Positions 58,801 to 64,000 of a stretch of DNA of 64,000 nucleotides are shown here, in pieces; position 1 is the stretch's first letter, and the number at the start of each line of letters is the position of its first letter. A model generated the notes under the pieces. That model saw nothing but the letters and a program-made list of their open reading frames with translations, was not told the origin of the DNA and ran no database searches. The position numbers were made by a program, and so were the translations under genes. The stretch comes from Corallium rubrum (taxonomy: Eukaryota; Cnidaria; Anthozoa; Scleralcyonacea; Coralliidae), in NCBI GenBank assembly GCA_964035015.1, contig OZ036007.1, forward strand, positions 1,919,291 to 1,983,290, written 5' to 3'.

Positions 58801-60654
58801 TCATCATGATGAGTTGCAAACATCAAGGATCATTAAGGATGAGAAGGCCGTAGTAACCGTTGAGAATCTTATTCAAAGCTGGAATAACCCATTTTCCGAA
58901 AGACAAGATCTGATCAGTATATCAACAGCGAAAGAAGCTCCTGCAGAGGTATCGCACGATTTGATGCAAGCTTACGATGTTGGTGAGAAGGCGTACCAGC
59001 AATTCAAGGAGGAAAGGCTGACAAATAATCCGCCGAAGGCAAAGTTTCATGACCCACTAACACAGAAGAAACTTAAAACGTTTTCATCGCTCACGAAAAA
59101 GAAAACGATCAGCATTCAAGGGAGAAGCACTATTCTAAAAGCTGACAGAAGTCTCTTTGGCAGAATGATGATCATTGGTCAAAGTCGGAAGATTGAGGTG
59201 AGAGAATTACTGCACCATAGTCTGGGTCCTTTGCCTTGGTCATTGGCCACACCAGAAGGGTTCCCCAGGAAGACAAACAAGGCAGCTTTGGCCACGTATC
59301 TTCAGAAAGATGTCCAGCTGGTGGACAGGATACCACCAAATTCAGCAACTATAGTAGATGGAATGAATCTTGTACAAAAGTTGAATGTTGGCAGCAACCA
59401 AACAACATTTGGGCATGTCGCATCTTCCCTTCTATCCATGGTTCTCCACGCAGGCTCACAAAGTAGCCGAATAGACGTGGTGTTTGATGTGTATAGAGAG
59501 AACTCCATCAAGAATGCAGAAAGAACCATCCGTGGAGAAGAACAAGGAGTCCAATTCGCAAATATAACCGCTTCACAACTTATAAGGCAGTGGAGAAAGT
59601 TTCTTAGTCAATTAAACAACAAGACCAACCTGATAAGAATTTTGGTTACGGAGTGGAAAAATCGGCAGTACACCGAAAGACTTCATGGAAAGGTCATGTA
59701 CGCCACATGTGATAATCGCTGCTGGAAGATTACAGAAGAAGACAGCGTGGAAGTACTCGAGTTATCTAGCTGCCAGGAAGAGGCCGACACTCGACTCTTG
59801 CTTCATGCTGCGCATGCTTCACAAGAAGGATATGAAGCAGTTGTCATCAATTCTGAGGACACCGATGTTTTCATATTACTAACTGCTTTCTCAAACTCCA
59901 TTGATGCCAGCCTTTTCCAGAAATGTGGTTCTCAAACGCGAACGAAGCTGATAGATATCGACAAGATCGCAACAGCTCTCGGTGAAAGTCTGTGCAGAGC
60001 TATTATCGGACTGCATTCATTTACAGGATGTGACACGGTGAGTGCGTTTGCTGGCAAAGGTAAAATCAAAGCCTTGAAGATGGCGAAAGCCGACGAGCAT
60101 GCTAGGAGAGCATTTAGCATGCTAGGCCAGACATGGGATCTACCAGCTGAGCTCTTTGTTCAGATAGAAAAGATCACCTGTGCACTGTACACGCCTGGAG
60201 CAAACACAAGTAATGTGAACGATGCGAGGTACAACCTGTTCTGTGCAAAAAACGGAGAGATAGAATCCCATCAACTACCCCATGTCAGGACTGTCTCAAG
60301 AAACATGTTTTGCGCACTAACTATCAAGCTTGTATTTGGAAACGAAGCCTAGAGCGAAACCCAGCAATCCCAAGTCCTGTTGGCATGGGCTGGAAGTTGG
60401 AAAACGAAAGTCTCGTTGTTGACTGGATGGATGGAAGACCTGCCCCAGACACTGTTCTGGCACTTCTGGCATGTAAATGCAAAAGATCCTGTAGCCTTCC
60501 TACCTGTGTGTGTTTAGTTAATGGTTTGAAATGTACAGATATCTGCACATTGAAGGACTGCGTTAACCAGTGGCAAACTGAAGATGACGTTAACATGGAA
60601 GAATTAGATAGTGAAGACGAGGCAGACGACGACGAGACAGAAGAAAACGATTAG
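55845..60654 (+). pseudogene. Transposase-like protein with zinc fingers, FEN/XPG nuclease and CXC domains
   Basis: Exon 1 is 55845-58591 (first ATG; the frame is open from 55749) and exon 2 is 58747-60654. The 155-bp intron has donor CAG|GTGTTT and acceptor TTCCAG, joining EY-R-CSF in frame. From the ATG: two zinc-binding modules (FCIIH...YHRQC and KCIFC...YHRSC), then a transposase-like core with acidic candidates D459 (AWDNID), D627 (VVMDQALYAKA) and E680 (CIESG). Next comes a FEN1-like set: IVDGMN, VVFDVYR, QEEADTRLL, SEDTDVFIL, GCDTVSAFAGKGK. Last is a Tesmin-type CXC motif (CKCKRSC...CVC...CTDIC) and an acidic tail. One base is missing in the C-run at 60278-60281: before it the frame ends at 60352, after it the protein continues to the stop at 60654. 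Similar proteins are abundant and uncharacterised in invertebrates. AATAAATAATAAA lies near 60974. Confidence 0.75.
58592..58746 (+). other. 155-bp intron in the transposon gene
   Basis: GTGTTT...TTTCCAG. Without splicing, translation would stop at 58661. Conserved protein sequence ends at TAEYR and resumes with CSFLGQLRDIV exactly at these sites. Confidence 0.75.
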
Positions 60655-61343
60655 CGACATTACGTAAGCAAGACGTTGGCTGCACGTTGCCAACGTACGT
60701 ATACCGGATTAATATGAATTTCATAGTGTTTATGTCTACTATTTAATACCTAGGGATATGTCGTCAACGTTTATCATGACATGATAGATTTTGGTTAAAC
60801 TAATGAAAATATGTACACCCAGAGCACCATGTTAATAGTATTTCTTAAAAGGGACTGGGCCCGAGTTTGAGAGAATAGTATAAAAGCGATCTATGACAAT
60901 GAAACTAGATAAATATTTTGTTATATTGTTTAACTAACGTATTAAGCTGAAGTTGAGAGACGAAATATTCACAATAAATAATAAATTTTTCGAGAGTAAA
61001 ATGTTTGTCAGCTCTTATTGTAATATTACAGACGTTTAAATCGTGTGACTGATCACGTGATTGCTACAATTGACATTTTATGCATGGCTATAAGTGATTT
61101 GAGGGTATGAGGGTATGCCAGATATAACAGTTTTATTTTGTCATGTTTATCTAATATTTCAAGCGTTCAAACTAATTTTATGGAACAAATAAGTCCAAAA
61201 CGATGCCACGCAATAATTTCTGTGGCCCACAGAGGAGGGGTACGTGAACAGTGCTCTTATACCTTAACGCTGTGAGATACACACTGCTATCAACCGAAAA
61301 TATAAACTAGGGATATTGATCTTTATATTGAGGGGTATTAGCC

Positions 61344-61399
61344 TTTGTCCCCCTGAGTGGTACCAATACACCTTTCATGGGGTCCTGGCTCATGCACTA
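61344..61399 (-). repeat. Right terminal inverted repeat of the transposon
   Basis: Ends CCTGGCTCATGCACTA before TAA. The inner block is CCTTTGTCCCCCTGAGTGG + TACC. Inverted match to 54918-54967. Confidence 0.75.
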
Positions 61400-61559
61400 T
61401 AATGGAAGGGGAACTGGATTGGAAACTTACGAAACCGGAAACGATGTTTGCACAACTAATTGCTGTGGTAATTATTACACTTATAAGCAGCTAATGCACT
61501 AACGAGTGATCCCACATGCCCATAGCAAGTTGTGCAAACATTTGGAGAAAAGCGTAACA

Positions 61560-61770
61560 AAACACGAGCCGTAGGCGAGTGTTTTTAGCTTTTCGAAAGT
61601 CGAGCAATTTCCCAAGTGTTTGGATAAGAGTCTCCAAACACGGAAAAAACCATTTGGTATTTCTTTTATAAAATAATCACAAGTGAATATGATATACTGT
61701 CCGACATTTTCAAAAAATCGTTTTGGCGGGAATTTTCCGTGTTTGGATACTCGGATCCAAACACGGCAAT
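61560..61770. repeat. MITE-like sequence with repeated CAAACACGG hairpins
   Basis: ACGAGCCGTAGGCGAGTG near 61564 matches the loop of the 18370-18468 hairpin. CCAAACACGG occurs at 61635 and 61749 and in inverted form (CCGTGTTTGG) at 61737. No gene. 61770-62350 is AT-rich without features I can support. Confidence 0.4.
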
Positions 61771-62359
61771 TGACCAATCAGGGCTCGCGTACTATGCATG
61801 TTATTTTATAAATAGCATTCTGGTTGTAAATTATATCGTTTTCTGGTGTACTATGTAATCAGGATACTTATAGCATCCAGGGTATATGGTATACCGATAT
61901 ACCGTTTTCTGTTATATTATATAACCAGGATATATAGCAATCCAGTTATAATAATCTGGCGTTAGATTATAATGTTATGCAAAAGTGCGCAATATAAATG
62001 ATTAAATTATTATTATTATTATTAAAGTAATATTGATATATCTGTGTATTCAAAGTAGTATATTTACTGTACAATATAGCAGATGTAAATCAAAACCTTT
62101 AAAAACTTCGAAGACATTCTTGCCCCGACTAAAACAAGATACATTCATTGATGGCCATATGGATAAATTTGTTTTTTGTGACTATTGATTATTCAGTCTT
62201 GAGGCGATGGACATCAGAAAATACAATAAGGAGAAATGTTTTATCAACACAGATGCCACCAGATACTATTTATATAAACGACGATAATCACTTATGAAAT
62301 TATATATGTGTAATTACACGTATACAGAAACTAAAAATAACAAAAATTTATGTAATACA

Positions 62360-62423
62360 TCAAACACGAGGAAGAGTGTTTCCTCCGATATCCAGAGGAT
62401 GAAACACTCTTTCGAGTGTTTGA
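62360..62423. repeat. 64-bp palindrome
   Basis: TCAAACACGAGGAAGAGTGT and ACACTCTTTCGAGTGTTTGA are imperfect inverted repeats around TCCGATATCCAGAGGA. Confidence 0.6.
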
Positions 62424-62516
62424 TCTAGCTTCTCAAACAAATCAGTATTTTATGTGAAAAAATCAGGTTGAAAGTTGGCAAAATTCTATGCTAATTAAGA
62501 CCAGGTTTCCAGTTCA

Positions 62517-62680
62517 CCATCTCCGTACTGATTTCCTTTGTTTTCATCTTATGGATTATTAATGAGTTTGAGAAATTAGAGGAAACTACGTGAATAACTG
62601 ATTTGTATATCAGAATTTGACTTCAAAAACTCATTAATAATTCATGAGGAAAACACAAAAGAAAATCACGACCGTATCGT
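62517..62680. repeat. Fold-back sequence around AATGAGTTT arms
   Basis: GGATTATTAATGAGTTT (62554-62570) is inverted as AAACTCATTAATAATTC (62637-62653), and similarity continues outward through TTTTCATC/GAGGAAAA and TTTCCTTTG/AAAGAAAA. 62681-64000 shows AT-rich and then purine-rich sequence, ending in a G-rich stretch (63947-63990), with no supported gene. Confidence 0.5.
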
Positions 62681-64000
62681 ATCTTTATATGTGACAAAGA
62701 TTTCTCCTGATTTACATAAACTTTAGCTTTGATTTTCTTGGCTAAGACAAGGTTACTTTTTAAACTAACTCCGCCAATCAACTTACCAAGTGGTTCGTTT
62801 TTGAAGCCGTATAATCCCCCTTATACGCGAGTTTACAAGGCCGGTCAAATCCCGCATCGAGCCGGTTTATTTATATAGGAGTATGGTAGGTCATTTGCCT
62901 GGCTAGGATTTTTGGGCACTGGTAACTTATTGAGCAAAATCTTTTCACCAAGAATGTGTTTTGGGTGAAAAAAAGTACATAAATATACAATGGAAAGAGA
63001 AAGTGCAGTTCAATAGAGCAAGAAAACTTTAAGGGGATGTCAAGAACTATTAACTCGAAGGAAAAGCGTTGAGAAAAAGTCGAAAAGATTGAGAAAACCG
63101 AAAACGTACAGAACTGTCACAACGACAACGAAACAGCGGAAGAGAAGAAAGTTATTTGCTTAGCAAAGAAAAGGGAAGCTAACAAACTGAGACAGTGAGA
63201 AAAACGGTAAATATGTATACTACAGAGAGAAGGCAACGGGAAAGTGTAGTGCATGATTATAGCGAGAGAAACGGCAAGGTTTAAAACAGCTGTTTTCTTA
63301 AAAGTCTAAACGCGAGTTTATAATACGTGGCATTGTGACAAGCGTTTTTCCTGTTTTCTCATCAATATTTTCAAATAAGTTGTTTGTTTCCACCTTGACA
63401 GTGACGTCCCATTAATACTGTTTATTTTCGCTTTGTTTCAATTGCTGGTTTTAAAGTTATTACAGTTTATTTTGCCGAAATGTCTTGCTGAAGACGCCAG
63501 TCTAGATCGAGTTTTTCTACAGGTCGTGGCATATTTTCTTGATTATTTTTATTTATTTTCAAATGAAGATCTGCATTTTGCTTCATCTCGCTGGTCCAAT
63601 TAGGCTGTGGTTTGTTTTCATCTATATTATATTTTGTTGTTGAGCTATTAATTTTCAGATTACGTTGCTTCAGTTCTGTCGTTTTAATAAATGCATGCAC
63701 GGAAACCTTTTAAAAACTTGCAAGATCGTTGACATTGTCATTGATTTTTTCCCATCAAAACATGTACATGGAAGCCATTTAAAGGCTTACTAAAAAAAAC
63801 CCTTTCAAAACCTCGAGTAAACAAAATATGTTTTATAACCAGACTATCCTATGCTACCAGAGTTTATTTAAGTACTCACTCTTTTCTTCAACCACTGAAA
63901 CATAATTATTTTCGACTGAAAATTTTCCTTTGGCTTTGAACATCGGGGAGGGTGGAGGGGGTGGGGTGAGGGTGAGGGGTGGGGTGGATTACAAAAAAAA

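Larger units (their letters stand above)
54918..61399 (+). mobile_element. 6.48-kb DNA transposon, Academ-like, with TIRs and TAA duplication
   Basis: The left end TAGTGCATGAGCCAGG is exactly repeated, inverted, at the right end. Within ~45 bp of each end a second block GGTACCAC-x-CAGGGGGACAAAGG is conserved with one mismatch. TAA flanks both ends (54915-54917 and 61400-61402). The element encloses a two-exon gene for a transposase-like protein with a FEN/XPG nuclease part. A 3-bp duplication and XPG-type nuclease fit the Academ superfamily (established as having 3-4-bp duplications and XPG in some lineages). The family name is inference. One frameshift is its only clear coding defect. Confidence 0.75.

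Noticed and set aside
63467-63700. 77-codon minus-strand hydrophilic frame
   Set aside because: It starts at GTG and matches nothing I recognise. It could be an exon of a gene outside the window but cannot be supported.

Overview
The window is animal nuclear DNA, most likely from a cnidarian (probably an anthozoan; inference). It is AT-rich, its genes have spliceosomal introns, it holds a homeobox gene, and it is crowded with microsatellites, hairpin-forming MITE-like repeats and transposon remains. I see no bacterial-type operons, rRNA genes or CRISPR arrays, and I could not support any tRNA gene.

Layout. 1-7.5 kb is non-coding and repeat-rich: a hAT-type MITE at 1501-1932, two 55-60 bp hairpin insertions each with a perfect 9-bp target duplication, and a TTAA-flanked inverted-repeat element at 4583-5375. 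At 7595-8788 (minus strand) lies a two-exon ANTP-class homeobox gene, the only clear host gene. 9-18 kb holds tandem repeats, including a 1.9-kb 21-bp minisatellite at 14374-16236 whose long open frames are artefacts. 18-22.7 kb is a cluster of near-perfect palindromes, MITEs and a Penelope-like element fragment with a GIY-YIG domain.

23101-50382 is one continuous 27.3-kb tandem array. It consists of 11 copies of a ~2,242-bp segment B, carrying a broken Tc1/mariner-type (DD34E) transposase, and 10 copies of a ~259-bp segment A, which has 16-bp terminal inverted repeats. Only the two outer ends of the whole array are flanked by TA, as for a single mariner-type insertion. Two B-B junctions lack A and carry a 3-bp CTG, the expected trace of mariner-style excision of an A-ended segment. 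Units are almost identical, so amplification was very recent, or the assembly needs checking.

50.7-53.4 kb holds a 5'-truncated LINE fragment and two fold-back elements. 54918-61399 is a nearly intact 6.48-kb DNA transposon with matching terminal inverted repeats and a 3-bp TAA duplication. It encodes, in two exons, a large zinc-finger/transposase-like protein continuous with a FEN1/XPG-type nuclease domain and a CXC domain, broken by one single-base frameshift. It best fits the XPG-bearing Academ group (inference). 61.4-64 kb has further MITE-like hairpins and no supported gene.

The window is therefore a mobile-element landscape with one developmental transcription factor gene. Its two most notable systems are the amplified mariner array and the nuclease-bearing transposon.
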